DNA of 64,000 nt from JAKAVN01 sp963734845 (GTDB lineage Bacteria > Desulfobacterota > Binatia > Binatales > Binataceae): NCBI GenBank assembly GCA_963734845.1, contig CAVTIS010000002.1:219503-283502 (forward strand). The letters run 5' to 3'. This document shows, in pieces, positions 7,891 through 17,216 of this stretch; position 1 is the stretch's first letter; every line of letters begins with the position of its first letter. The position numbers and the translations under genes were made by a program. The notes beneath the pieces are model-generated. The model made no database searches, was not told the origin of the DNA, and saw nothing but the letters and a program-made list of their open reading frames with translations.

Positions 7891-9230
7891 AGCTTTTCCG
7901 GCTCCTGTAAAATGCGGTCGATAGCGGTGAGGAAGAGTCCGCCTCGATGGCCATCGCTCGCTCGATGGTCGGCCGCTAGCGTCGCCATCACAGTAGGCTT
8001 CGCGCCGATCATTCCATCGACCGCCCACACCTGTTCCGTGATCTTGCCAAATCCCACCAGCGCAACCTGCGGCGGATAGATGATCCCAAAAACGGTTTCG
8101 ACTCCTTCTTCGCCCATACTGGTTACCGTAATGGTGGCATCGGCAATTTCAGAGCTACGCAACACTCCCGCGCGAACGCGCTTTGCCAGATCTCGTAGGT
8201 TGACCATGATCTCGTCCAGCGGCTTCTTGTCGATATCATGAATCGCCGGTGCGATCAGTCCGCCAGCTCGCAGCGAGATCGCCACGCCGACATGAACCGC
8301 GTCGGCGGGCTTAAATGCATCGTCCACCCAGAAACCGTTCATTTCCGGTATCTCATGCGTCGCCAGCGCCGTGGCCTTAAGCAGAAGGACTGAATAGAGC
8401 AACCGCTCCGTCACCGGGCGCTTGAGATTCTGTGTCTGCAACCAGGCCATCGCGCGGCCGACGTTGATCCGGTTACCCAGGTAATAGTGGGGGATCTCGT
8501 GCTTGGAGCGCGCCATCGCCGCCGCGATCGCCTTGCGCATCGCGTCGCGACGCTCCTCGGGAGCGACCGCAGTTCTGCGTCGAACAAACGTTCCTGGTCC
8601 TTCCAGTCCTTCCACCACCGCCGGCGCCGCTGCCGCGGGCGCGGGCTTCTTTTCCGCATGCGAAGGGGCGAGAGGCGGCATTGCCTTGGCCGCTTTGGCG
8701 GCCCTCGCGACGTCGGCCCTAGTGATGGCGCCGTGCGGTCCCGTCCCTTTTACAGTGGAAAGGTCCACCTTCAGTTCGATAGCCGTGCGCATCGCAAGTG
8801 GAGAGATCCGCAGCCGGCCTGGCACGGGCGGCGGCACTCGAGGTTGCGGAGGCTTCTTCCCGAGAGTCGGCGCTAGTGGTCGAGAAGGCGCTGGGGCGCC
8901 CGCTCGAGGGGACGTTGGTGCAGCCGCAACCTTTGGCGCTGCGGCGGTAGGCGTTGGCTTTGCTGCTGCCGACGGCGCAAGATCTTCACCATCGGTGCGG
9001 ATCAGGGCCAGGAGAGTGCCGATTGGAACCTTCTCGCCCAGCGGGACAAGGATCTCCTGGATGACTCCTGTTGCAAAGACCTCAACTTCGACAGTGGCCT
9101 TTTCCGTGTCGACCACGGCGATGATGTCTCCGCGCTTGACCGCGTCGCCGGGTTTGACCAGCCACTCGAGGATGGTGCCGACCTCCATGTCGGCACCCAA
9201 AGCGGGCATGCGAAATTCAGCCACGATCAC
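7887..9230 (-). CDS. 2-oxo acid dehydrogenase E2 (dihydrolipoamide acyltransferase)
   Basis: 447 aa. Lipoyl domain at residues 1-78 with DTEKA (Lys44 lipoylated). An Ala/Pro-rich linker follows at about 80-140, then a peripheral-subunit-binding domain (ISPLAMRTAIELKVDLSTVK) near 140-178, a second linker, and the catalytic domain from about 215 with ADHRASDG near the C terminus (His and Asp of the acyltransferase site). It transfers acyl groups to CoA in a pyruvate or acetoin dehydrogenase complex. GTG start at 9230 overlaps E1 beta by 14 bases. No E3 gene is seen in the window. Confidence 0.92.
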   Translation of the reverse strand: MIVAEFRMPALGADMEVGTILEWLVKPGDAVKRGDIIAVVDTEKATVEVEVFATGVIQEILVPLGEKVPIGTLLALIRTDGEDLAPSAAAKPTPTAAAPKVAAAPTSPRAGAPAPSRPLAPTLGKKPPQPRVPPPVPGRLRISPLAMRTAIELKVDLSTVKGTGPHGAITRADVARAAKAAKAMPPLAPSHAEKKPAPAAAAPAVVEGLEGPGTFVRRRTAVAPEERRDAMRKAIAAAMARSKHEIPHYYLGNRINVGRAMAWLQTQNLKRPVTERLLYSVLLLKATALATHEIPEMNGFWVDDAFKPADAVHVGVAISLRAGGLIAPAIHDIDKKPLDEIMVNLRDLAKRVRAGVLRSSEIADATITVTSMGEEGVETVFGIIYPPQVALVGFGKITEQVWAVDGMIGAKPTVMATLAADHRASDGHRGGLFLTAIDRILQEPEKL

Positions 9231-10218
9231 CCATCATAAGGCTCACGGTCTCAACAATGGTTCTCACCTGGGGCAGCGCCGCGTCCTCCAGGTGTTTGGC
9301 ATACGGCATCGGCGCTTCCGCGCTGCACACCCGCTCGACCGGTGCGTCGAGTTCGTAAAACGCTCCTTCCATGAGGCGTGCGCTGATCTCGGCTGAGACG
9401 CTGCCGCTACGCCATCCTTCGTCGATAATCACCGCTCGATGGGTTCGAGTGACCGATTCCAGGATGGTCGCCGCGTCGAGCGGGCGCAGTGTGCGGAGAT
9501 CAACGACTTCGGCATCGATCCCTGCCGAAGACAATTCCTGAGCGGCTTGGAGCGCCTTGCCAAGTGTACCGCCATAAGTGATGAGGCTCACGTCGGTGCC
9601 GGGACGCCGCACAGCAGCTTTATCGATGTCCACGGCGCCCGCATCCGCCGCCAACTCGCCTTCCATGTTGTAGAGCGTGCCGTGTTCGAAAATGAGCACC
9701 GGATCGGGGTCCTGCAGAGCCGTCCATAACATGCCTCGCGCATCTTCGAGCGTGGCGGGAGTGAGTACTCTGATGCCGGGGATATGTGCATACCAACCCT
9801 CGAGACTGTGCGAGTGTTGGGCCGCAAGCTGGCGCCCGGCGCCGGTGGTCATTCGAATAACCAGTGGAATGTTGAACTGGCCGCCCGACATGTGAAGCAT
9901 GGTTGCGGCGTTGTTCACAATCTGGTCGAGGGCCAGCAGGCTGAAATTGACGGTCATGATCTCGACGATCGGTCTCATCCCGCCCAGTGCCGCACCGATT
10001 CCGGCGCCGACGAAGGCCGACTCGGACAGCGGCGTGTCCCGGATGCGCTCGGGGCCGAACTCCTCCAGCAATCCCTTGCTCACCGCGAAGCAGCCGCCAT
10101 AGCGTCCCACGTCCTCGCCCATCAGGAACACGCGCGGGTCGCGTTGGAGCGCTTCGCGGATCGCTTGTCGCATCGCCTCCCGATAGGTCGTGCGGCCAGG
10201 TTTCGCCTCCGCGGTCAT
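9217..10218 (-). CDS. 2-oxo acid (pyruvate/acetoin) dehydrogenase E1 beta subunit
   Basis: 333 aa transketolase-like subunit. Motifs include VFLMGEDVGRYGG near residue 30, the RIRDTPLSE segment, and the C-terminal Rossmann-like domain with EVVDLRTLRPLD. It pairs with E1 alpha to form the thiamine-diphosphate active site that decarboxylates the 2-oxo acid. Start ATG overlaps the E1 alpha stop (ATGA), giving fixed stoichiometry. Branched-chain or acetoin substrates cannot be excluded; with acyl-CoA synthetase next door pyruvate is most likely. Confidence 0.92.
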   Translation of the reverse strand: MTAEAKPGRTTYREAMRQAIREALQRDPRVFLMGEDVGRYGGCFAVSKGLLEEFGPERIRDTPLSESAFVGAGIGAALGGMRPIVEIMTVNFSLLALDQIVNNAATMLHMSGGQFNIPLVIRMTTGAGRQLAAQHSHSLEGWYAHIPGIRVLTPATLEDARGMLWTALQDPDPVLIFEHGTLYNMEGELAADAGAVDIDKAAVRRPGTDVSLITYGGTLGKALQAAQELSSAGIDAEVVDLRTLRPLDAATILESVTRTHRAVIIDEGWRSGSVSAEISARLMEGAFYELDAPVERVCSAEAPMPYAKHLEDAALPQVRTIVETVSLMMGDRG

Positions 10219-11198
10219 GGTGTTCCCCTCTCGGAGTAGACGAACCTGATCAGATCTTCGACCGGCTCCAAAGTTCCCGCTTCGGCGAACTCGACCGCAC
10301 TGGCGATCTCCGCCGCCACATCGTCTTCGATCGCCTTGAGGTCGCCGTCACTCAGCAGTCCCAATTCACGCAGACGGGCCTGGAACGTGACGATGGGGTC
10401 GCGCGTCTTCCATTGTTCGACTTCCTGCTTGGAGCGGTACAGCTGAGGATCGTACATTGAGTGCGCACGGAACCGGTAGGTGCGAAATTCAATGAAATAT
10501 GGCCCCGCGCCGCCGCGCACGGCCGCGACCGCCCTGCGCGCCGCGTCCTCGCAAGCGACCACGTCCATGCCGTCGACGGGCCATGCCGGAATTTCGTAAC
10601 TGGTCGCTTTGAGACTCAGATCGATCTCGGATTCGGAGCGTTTGAGGGCCGTGCCCATCGCATAGAGATTATTCTCGCAAAGAAAGAGCACGGGCAGTTT
10701 CCATAGCGCGGCGAGATTCATGCTCTCGTGGAATTCGCCTTCCGCCACCGCACCCTCGCCGAAGAAGCACGCCGTGACGCGTCCGCGGCCCTGCATCTTG
10801 TCGGCCAGCGCCAAACCGACAGCTACCGGCAATCCGCCACCGACGATCGCGTTCCCGCCATAGAAGCGCTTAGCCGCATCGAACAGATGCATCGAACCGC
10901 CACGTCCGCGACTGCATCCTTCTCGTTTGCCGTACATCTCCGCCATGATCGATGCGGCCGCGACCCCGCGAACCAGTGCATGTCCATGCTCGCGGTAGGT
11001 GGCCACGATCGCATCGTCGGCTTCGAGGGCCTTTAACGCGCCGACGGCAACCGCCTCTTCACCGATATACAGGTGGACAAAGCCGCGAATCTTGGCGGCG
11101 CTGTAAAGCTCGGCGCATTTCTCTTCGAAACGGCGGACGCGCAGCATATCGCGCAGCAACTCGAGCGCGTGATCACGTTCCAGTGCCGGTTGCGTCAA
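10215..11198 (-). CDS. 2-oxo acid (pyruvate/acetoin) dehydrogenase E1 alpha subunit
   Basis: 327 aa from a TTG at 11198 preceded by TAGGAG at five bases; a GTG at 11258 would overlap the upstream gene and has no usable spacing. Motifs: RVRRFEEKCAELY at the N terminus, HLYIGEEAVAVG, YREHGHAL, and the thiamine-diphosphate motif GEGAVAEGEFHESMNLAALW ending in CENN (Glu replaces the usual Asp of GDG). Family length is normal. Second gene of the synthetase-PDH-carrier operon. Confidence 0.9.
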   Translation of the reverse strand: MTQPALERDHALELLRDMLRVRRFEEKCAELYSAAKIRGFVHLYIGEEAVAVGALKALEADDAIVATYREHGHALVRGVAAASIMAEMYGKREGCSRGRGGSMHLFDAAKRFYGGNAIVGGGLPVAVGLALADKMQGRGRVTACFFGEGAVAEGEFHESMNLAALWKLPVLFLCENNLYAMGTALKRSESEIDLSLKATSYEIPAWPVDGMDVVACEDAARRAVAAVRGGAGPYFIEFRTYRFRAHSMYDPQLYRSKQEVEQWKTRDPIVTFQARLRELGLLSDGDLKAIEDDVAAEIASAVEFAEAGTLEPVEDLIRFVYSERGTP

Positions 11199-11238
11199 AT
11201 TTGCTCCTAGAGCCAATTTGCTGTTCCGTCGCAGCGGC

Positions 11239-13011
11239 TCAGGTAGAGCCCGGCTCACCCTCCAGCGTGGAGGTGTCGCCTTCGGGCAGCCCGAGCTCGC
11301 GCGCCTTCAGCAAGCGGCGCATGATTTTGCCACTGCGGGTCTTGGGCACGCTGGCGACAAAGTCGATCTCCTTGGGCGCCACCGCCGCTCCGAGACGCTT
11401 GCGTGCGAACCCGAGCAACTCGCGTCGCAGGTCGTCGCTCGGCACGAAGTGCGGTTTCAGCGAAACAAATGCCTTGACCGTTTCTCCGGCCATCGGGTCG
11501 GGCTTGCCGATAACGCCAGCCTCGGCCACGGCGGCATGTTCCATGAGCGCGCTCTCGACCTCGAAGGGGCCGATCAGATGGCCGGATGACTTGATCACGT
11601 CATCGGCTCGCCCGACGAACCAGAAGTAGCCATCCGCGTCGCGTTTTGCCAAGTCGCCGGTAAGGTACCAGCCGCTGGCGAAGCACCTTCGATAGCGTTC
11701 CTCTTCGTGGAGGTAGCCGCGAAACATCGCAGGCCATCCCGGTCGTAGCGCCAGTTCGCCTTCAATTCCAGCTTCGGTCAATTCTTCGATCGTCCCATCC
11801 TGGTGACGACGGACGATCGCCGCGTCGATCCCCGGCAGCGGGCGGCCCATCGAACCCGGACGAATATCCATTGCGAGATAATTGGCGATCATGATCCCGC
11901 CGGTCTCGGTCTGCCACCAGTTGTCATGGATGGGGAGGCCAAACGCCGTCTGCCCCCACACCACCGCCTCGGGGTTGAGCGGCTCGCCGACGCTAGCGAC
12001 GAAACGCAGCCGGCCAAGGTCATATTTGCGGATCACCTCAATACCGACCTTCATCATCATGCGCACGGCGGTCGGAGCGGTATACCAAATACTCACTCGC
12101 TGACTTTGAAGAATCCCGTACCAACGCTCCGCATCGAACTCGGCTTCATCGATTATGCTGGTGATGCCGTGGGTCAGGGGAGCGATGATGCCGTAAGAAG
12201 TTCCGGTTACCCAGCCTGGGTCGGCGGTGCACCAGAAGACGTCATCCGTATGAAAGTCGAGAGCGTACTGGCCGGTCATATGATGAGCTACAACCGCCTC
12301 GTGCACATGCATCGCTCCCTTGGGTTTGCCAGTAGTTCCGCTGGTGAAGTGTAGCAGCGCGAGGTCCGCGGGGTCGGTATGCGGGATGTCGAAGTGATCG
12401 CCGGCCTCGCTCATTAGCCGATGGAAGTCGAGCGCGCCGGGAATCGTTTGAATTTCCTCTGGCGAGCCAATCAGAAGGATGTTCCGCAAACCCGGAAGCG
12501 ATGAGCGCAGCTCTGCGACCTTTCGCTTGTAGAGCGCGGTGGTGGTCACTAGAACCCGGCCATCGCCGATTCCCATCCTTTGACGGATCGGTTCGGGGCC
12601 AAACGCTGAGAATAACGGGCAAAAGACGCCGCCGGTTTTCAAAGTGCCGAGCGCGCTGATGTAAAGCTCGGGAATACGCCCGGCCAGCAAAAACACTCGC
12701 TCCCCCTTGGCGACGCCAAGCCCTGCAAGCACGTTGGCGAAGCGGTTGGTGAGCGCGCGCAAATCCGCGAAGCTAAAGTCGCGCACTTCGCCCCGTTTGC
12801 CGAGCCAGCGTAGCGCCAGGTGATCGCGAAGCCGCCCTGCACAGTGCCGGTCGATTGCCTCATGGGCGATGTTGAGGCCGCCATTGGGAAGACCGTCGAG
12901 TGCGCGCCGGGCGGCTTCCCACGAAAAAGCTGCCCGGGTCTGCTCATAGTGCACCAAGTTCGGGATAACGGCCCAGCCCCGCCGCGGCTTCTCGATGGTC
13001 TTCCAGGTCAC
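11239..13011 (-). CDS. Acetyl-CoA synthetase-like (AMP-forming acyl-CoA ligase)
   Basis: 590 aa member of the ANL superfamily. The AMP-binding loop FTSGTTGKPKGAMHVHE lies near residue 225, followed by the DNWWQTETGG motif near residue 365, YLTGDLAKRDADGY, and the C-terminal catalytic lysine region PKTRSGKIMRR. It is shorter than housekeeping Acs (about 650 aa) and fits the AcsA-type acetate or propionate ligases. It activates free acyl acids with ATP and CoA. It heads the operon with the PDH subunits and is the likely target of any CBS-ACT control here (inference). Confidence 0.9.
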   Translation of the reverse strand: MTWKTIEKPRRGWAVIPNLVHYEQTRAAFSWEAARRALDGLPNGGLNIAHEAIDRHCAGRLRDHLALRWLGKRGEVRDFSFADLRALTNRFANVLAGLGVAKGERVFLLAGRIPELYISALGTLKTGGVFCPLFSAFGPEPIRQRMGIGDGRVLVTTTALYKRKVAELRSSLPGLRNILLIGSPEEIQTIPGALDFHRLMSEAGDHFDIPHTDPADLALLHFTSGTTGKPKGAMHVHEAVVAHHMTGQYALDFHTDDVFWCTADPGWVTGTSYGIIAPLTHGITSIIDEAEFDAERWYGILQSQRVSIWYTAPTAVRMMMKVGIEVIRKYDLGRLRFVASVGEPLNPEAVVWGQTAFGLPIHDNWWQTETGGIMIANYLAMDIRPGSMGRPLPGIDAAIVRRHQDGTIEELTEAGIEGELALRPGWPAMFRGYLHEEERYRRCFASGWYLTGDLAKRDADGYFWFVGRADDVIKSSGHLIGPFEVESALMEHAAVAEAGVIGKPDPMAGETVKAFVSLKPHFVPSDDLRRELLGFARKRLGAAVAPKEIDFVASVPKTRSGKIMRRLLKARELGLPEGDTSTLEGEPGST

Positions 13012-13039
13012 GTGTGGCCTCGTCTCCCTGCGGTCGGGC

Positions 13040-13531
13040 TCAGGTTTGAGGGTGACGGAACAGCACCCGGCGCATCACGGGGAACAATTCGCGTTCCTCG
13101 CCGGCTATGAGATCGTCCAGCGTGGTCGCGTAGACGCACAGGTTACGTGCCTCAGCGGCGATATCGTCGTCGCGTCCCTTCTCAAAGGAGTGCGTGGCGA
13201 TGATGTCATGGAGCGCCACGATCTGTTCGTGCTTTTTGCGTGCGCGCTCGACCAGGTGGTGGGGGAAGTCTGCGAGCGACTCGGCCCACGGCAGCACGGT
13301 GCGTTCTTCCTTGCCAAGGTGTCTGGCGATGACGGAATCGATCCGTGCCCATGCCTTGGCGGCTCTTTCACGCAACTCATCGTTGCCGGGGTCAAGCGAG
13401 AGCCGCGCTGCGACCGAGGCCGCCTCCAGGATCGGCTGCCTCAGCCTGACATCCTCGTCGGCCAGCTTCGCCAGAGTGAACTTCATCTGCGACTCTCTGC
13501 TCGCCGCTTCCGGGATTTGTTTGGTTTCCAT
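13040..13531 (-). CDS. Hemerythrin HHE cation-binding domain protein
   Basis: 163 aa four-helix protein. Probable di-iron ligands are seen as ARHLGKEERTVLPW (H..E) and KKHEQIVALHDII, with a final GEERELFPVM segment. Family members bind O2 or NO or act in iron and redox stress. Start at the ATG at 13531, preceded by GAAGGGG; the extension to 13597 lacks support. It directly precedes the acyl-CoA synthetase operon on the same strand, consistent with an oxygen-limitation role. Confidence 0.85.
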   Translation of the reverse strand: METKQIPEAASRESQMKFTLAKLADEDVRLRQPILEAASVAARLSLDPGNDELRERAAKAWARIDSVIARHLGKEERTVLPWAESLADFPHHLVERARKKHEQIVALHDIIATHSFEKGRDDDIAAEARNLCVYATTLDDLIAGEERELFPVMRRVLFRHPQT

Positions 13532-13679
13532 TATTTGGCCCCTTCGAAGTGCTTCAGTGAATAGGCCGTGCATTCGCCGTGCCACGAGCGCCTCCATGCG
13601 TTATCGGTTCAACCTTCGGAAACGCGACGTGGCGGATACGGTTCTTGCTTATTGGAAGGTGCAAAGGGAGAAGCCAACC

Positions 13680-13976
13680 ATGAAAAAGCCAAAAGTAAGG
13701 ACGACGCCTGTAAGGGCAAAGAAGCCCATAAATGCCGCGAAGCGGGGCGCGAAAACGAAGCCGACGGCGACCGCCGCACGGAAGACCCCCGCGGCCAGAA
13801 GGTCAGCCGGTATGGATTCGCTCGCCGGGGCAATCGAGGCTCTGGCGGCAATTGCGATGGAATTGCGCCGGATTGCGGACGACCTGCAAAACCTGATGCG
13901 CCAAGGCCAGGGGCCAGAGGTTGACGCGCTGGTCATTACGGAAGTCGAAAGCTCAGAGGCTCCGGAAGAATCGTGA
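13680..13976 (+). CDS. Small basic histone-like/coiled-coil protein
   Basis: 98 aa. Residues 1-44 are Lys/Arg/Ala/Pro-rich (KKPKVRTTPVRAKKP; ARKTPAARRS) like histone H1 or AlgP tails. Residues 45-80 form an amphipathic helix (LAAIAMELRRIADDLQNLM), and the tail is acidic. AGGGAG lies nine bases before the ATG. Nucleic-acid binding is inferred from composition. The first gene of a plus-strand group with the hydrolase-PRTase fusion. Confidence 0.6.
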   Translation: MKKPKVRTTPVRAKKPINAAKRGAKTKPTATAARKTPAARRSAGMDSLAGAIEALAAIAMELRRIADDLQNLMRQGQGPEVDALVITEVESSEAPEES

Positions 13977-14167
13977 CCCCGCTACGTGGCACGGCAAGGT
14001 TCACAGGAACGACCTGACTCGATTCGCGGTTCAGACGATGGCTCCTCCGGCAACAGCGATGTTTCCTTTTGGCCCAAAGGAGGGATCGCAGGCGGCGTCA
14101 AAGGCCCCGGTTGGCTGTCACGCCTGATGGCATGTCTGATGCTCCAAAGTCTTACTGGGTATTGTCC

Positions 14168-15514
14168 ATGACTAAGCCGCACATCAATCGAAGCAGGGCA
14201 TTGATAACTTCCGACTCGGTGCGCCTGGAGGGTGAACTGGTTATTCCCGAGGGTTCGAGGGGGGTCGTGCTATTCGCGCACGGCAGCGGCAGCAGCCGCC
14301 TGAGTCCGCGAAACCAGTATGTCGCACAAACTCTCCAGCAGGCTGGCGTGGGCACCTTACTATTCGACCTCCTGACCGACGAGGAGTCGGAGGATCGCGA
14401 GAACGTTTTCGACATCGACTTTCTCGCCCATCGGCTTGGCGACGCGACGCGATGGCTTAGGGCGAGGAATGATTTGAAAGCCTGCGCGTTAGGATATTTC
14501 GGCGCCAGCACCGGGGCCGCGGCCGCGCTGGCGGCGGCGGCCCGGAACCGTTCAATTCGCGCTGTGGTTTCGCGCGGCGGCCGGCCGGACCTTGCGCTGC
14601 GCCATCTGGCCGAGGTCGAGGCGCCCACCCTGCTTATCGTGGGTGGCAGGGACTATGGGGTGATCGAGCTTAACGAAAAGGCGTACCGCCTCCTGCGTTG
14701 CGAGAAGTCGCTGAAGATCGTGCCCGGCGCCACCCATCTGTTCGAGGAAGTGGGTACGTTGGAGCAGGCAGCGAAGCTCGCAAGCGATTGGTTTGTTCGC
14801 CATCTGACGGGCGCATCGGCAGCCCGGGATTCAGCCGGCGATCCGATCGTATTTTCGAATCGGACCGAGGCCGGGCGGATGCTGGCCCGCGCGCTCACTT
14901 CGTACAAGAACGAGAGGGTGGTCGTGCTTGGCATTCCGCGTGGCGGGTTGCCCGTAGCGCGCGAGGTCGCCGAAGCTCTCGGTGCGCCCCTTGATATCGT
15001 GGTCGTGCGCAAACTCGGCGCCCCGGGTCAGCCTGAACTGGGAATCGGCGCGGTGGTCGACGGCGATCATCCGCGCGCCATCTTCAACCAGGAAGTGATC
15101 GAGTCGCTCGGCGTCGAGGACGACTACATCAACCGCGAAATCCAACGGCAACTCAAAGAGATAAAGCGGCGCGAGTTCGAATACCGCGGCACAGAACCCG
15201 CGGTGCCACTGGCGGGCAAGACGGTGATCGTCGTAGACGACGGGATCGCCACCGGATCCTCGGTGCGGGCGGCGCTCCGCGGAGTGCGCCGCGCGAAACC
15301 GAAGCAGATAATATTGGCGGTTCCGGTCGCACCGGCAGAAACACTCGAAGCGCTGCGCCACGACGCCGACAAGATCGTTTGCCTGGAGACTCCCGAGGAT
15401 TTCTTCGCGGTCGGGCAGTTCTATCGGGATTTCCATCAGGTCAGCGACGACGAAGTCAAACGAATTCTTGCCGTCAGCCGTCCAACGGAATCAAGCCCTC
15501 ACGCATCAGGCTGA
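14168..15514 (+). CDS. Alpha/beta hydrolase - phosphoribosyltransferase fusion
   Basis: 448 aa. Residues 1-220 are a dienelactone-hydrolase-like alpha/beta hydrolase: oxyanion region FAHGSGSSR, nucleophile Ser114 in FGASTGAAAA, acid Asp in IVGGRDYG and His in GATHLFEE. From about 228 the protein becomes a type I phosphoribosyltransferase with VVVRKLGAPGQPELGIGA and the PRPP loop VIVVDDGIATGSS. Both active sites look intact. Reaction unknown; the two halves occur as separate neighbouring genes in other stress clusters. The ATG at 14168 lacks a strong ribosome-binding site. Confidence 0.85.
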   Translation: MTKPHINRSRALITSDSVRLEGELVIPEGSRGVVLFAHGSGSSRLSPRNQYVAQTLQQAGVGTLLFDLLTDEESEDRENVFDIDFLAHRLGDATRWLRARNDLKACALGYFGASTGAAAALAAAARNRSIRAVVSRGGRPDLALRHLAEVEAPTLLIVGGRDYGVIELNEKAYRLLRCEKSLKIVPGATHLFEEVGTLEQAAKLASDWFVRHLTGASAARDSAGDPIVFSNRTEAGRMLARALTSYKNERVVVLGIPRGGLPVAREVAEALGAPLDIVVVRKLGAPGQPELGIGAVVDGDHPRAIFNQEVIESLGVEDDYINREIQRQLKEIKRREFEYRGTEPAVPLAGKTVIVVDDGIATGSSVRAALRGVRRAKPKQIILAVPVAPAETLEALRHDADKIVCLETPEDFFAVGQFYRDFHQVSDDEVKRILAVSRPTESSPHASG

Positions 15515-15544
15515 GGAATTAACTTGGGAAGAGAGGGAAGGACC

Positions 15545-16003
15545 ATGAAAAACGAGACATTGCTGCGAGCCCTGCAGGAAAGTATGAGGAAGCTGAACGA
15601 GAACGGCATCAGTGATGCTACCAAAATAGCGCAACTCCGGGATAGGGCGGAGCGAGCGCGACTGGCGATCGAAACGACCATGATGGAACAGTCAGAAGCC
15701 GCCCGCGAACACCAACGGATTTCCGCAGAGGCAACGGCGCTGCGGGGTCACGTTAGCGAATTGGTTCGTCTCCGGGCAGAGCCGGTTCTCATTTCGACCC
15801 TCGAAGACGAGCTCAAGGATCTCGACCGCCGTGAGCTCGAGACCACGCAGCAGATCGAAGCGCTAAGGGCGCGCGTCCGTACCTTGAGTGAGTCGCTGGA
15901 AGCTGGAAAAGCCGAGCTCGAGGCCAGCGAAGCGACCCACAGAAGGCTAACCGACCAGACGATGAAACTGCGAGAGCATCTGGAGAAGGTGGCGCATGCC
16001 TGA
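15545..16003 (+). CDS. Coiled-coil protein of unknown function
   Basis: 152 aa, nearly all predicted helix with heptad-like spacing (AQLRDRAERARLAIE; ISTLEDELKDLDRRELETTQ; KLREHLEKVAHA). No membrane segment and no cysteine. The ATG at 15545 follows AGAGGGAAGG closely. It lies 30 bases after the hydrolase-PRTase gene on the same strand. A structural or scaffold role is possible; no family is recognised. Confidence 0.6.
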   Translation: MKNETLLRALQESMRKLNENGISDATKIAQLRDRAERARLAIETTMMEQSEAAREHQRISAEATALRGHVSELVRLRAEPVLISTLEDELKDLDRRELETTQQIEALRARVRTLSESLEAGKAELEASEATHRRLTDQTMKLREHLEKVAHA

Positions 16004-16167
16004 ATCGTCCCGCCATCGAACTGCGCTTAACGGAAGGCTCTTTACCGTTGTTGCAGCCATTGGGGGGGCTCGCGTGTCGAGCACTTCGTGGGCTTCGAGC
16101 CATCCGCGCCACGACTGTTCCAGGCTAGGGAGACTTTTTTCTTGTACACGAGAAACCGGAGGTATTG

Positions 16168-16605
16168 ATGAAACCGCTCCCGCATCTTTACGAGGTCACT
16201 CTCAAAGACGGACCCGGCGGCTACGTGACCGTCTCCGCCGGCGGCCCGCCCGAGCTGCGGATGGCGCCGCCGGTTGAATTCGATGGACCCGGCGATGCAT
16301 GGAGCCCCGAACAGCTCCTGGTGGCATCGGTCGAGAGCTGTTTTCTCTTCACACTCCGCGCGGTCGCGGCGGAAGCCAAGCTCGACTACAAGTCGGCCCA
16401 TATCACCGGCGAGGGACTCCTCCAGCGCAAGGATCGCGTCATTCGCATCACGGAAGTCGTGCTGAGGCCAGTGCTAGCCTTGCCCGCAGGATCCGACTCA
16501 GTCGCGGCCGCGCAGGTACTGGAGAGGAGCGCCAAGCTCTGTTTCGTTTCCGCGTGGCTCTCCGCTCCGGTTCGGCTCGAACCCCGAATCCTGGTATCCG
16601 AATGA
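16168..16605 (+). CDS. OsmC family peroxiredoxin-like protein
   Basis: 145 aa from the ATG at 16168 with GGAGGT upstream. OsmC/Ohr fold: N-terminal strands (GYVTVSAGG), AWSPEQLLVASVESCFLFTL with the first redox Cys in VESCF, and SAKLCFVSAWL with the second Cys. Both peroxidatic and resolving cysteines are kept, so organic hydroperoxide reduction is plausible. Fits the stress cluster. Confidence 0.88.
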   Translation: MKPLPHLYEVTLKDGPGGYVTVSAGGPPELRMAPPVEFDGPGDAWSPEQLLVASVESCFLFTLRAVAAEAKLDYKSAHITGEGLLQRKDRVIRITEVVLRPVLALPAGSDSVAAAQVLERSAKLCFVSAWLSAPVRLEPRILVSE

Positions 16606-16640
16606 GAGGCGACTCGCAGCCAGGACTCCCAGGCCGAGAG

Positions 16641-17066
16641 CTACGCGGGCCGCTTGGATTGCGGTCGCGCCGCTTCCATCCATAGTTTCTTGAGGTCCTT
16701 CGGAAGCTGGCTGAAAATATCCCAGGCTTCCCCCTCCTGTCCGGTAGGGCTCTGAAAAAGCCTCTGCAAGGACTGGAAAACGACTTTCACGGAGTGTGAC
16801 GCTTCGGCTTCTTGAATCTCGGCGCGTTCGGAAACCTCCCGAATAAAGTCCGACTTATGGATATGCCTGACTTGCCTTCCGGGCGATTCGGCGGCTAACC
16901 AGAGCCGCTTGAGCCCCAACGGCATCTGAGCTGCCGCATCCGCAGCCTCTTTCGGTGTGAGCCGATCACACAACTCGCGGAAGACGGCTGCCACGATCTT
17001 CCTCGCTTGTTGCCTATCAACGGTCAATTGTTCGGCGACTCTATGAATAAATTCTTCTTCTTCCAT
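16641..17066 (-). CDS. DUF2267 domain protein
   Basis: 141 aa helical protein with two similar halves (EEEFIHRVAEQL..ARKIVAAVFRELCDRL and KSDFIREVSERA..VKVVFQSLQRLF), each ending with QMPLGLKRLW or QLPKDLKKLW, the DUF2267 pattern. Function unknown; homologues often sit near universal stress and BON genes. Cytoplasmic. Confidence 0.85.
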   Translation of the reverse strand: MEEEEFIHRVAEQLTVDRQQARKIVAAVFRELCDRLTPKEAADAAAQMPLGLKRLWLAAESPGRQVRHIHKSDFIREVSERAEIQEAEASHSVKVVFQSLQRLFQSPTGQEGEAWDIFSQLPKDLKKLWMEAARPQSKRPA

Positions 17067-17216
17067 CGGCCTACTTCCTCACCTTTGCCCGCTCCCACGC
17101 GACTTCGTCATTGGCGTCTTGACCACATTTACGGGCATCTTCCTAGTCTTCCAGGTTTGTTACATATCCATATCTTTCCGGTGTCCGCTGGTTGGGTGCT
17201 CGCGGCGGTTCAGCGA

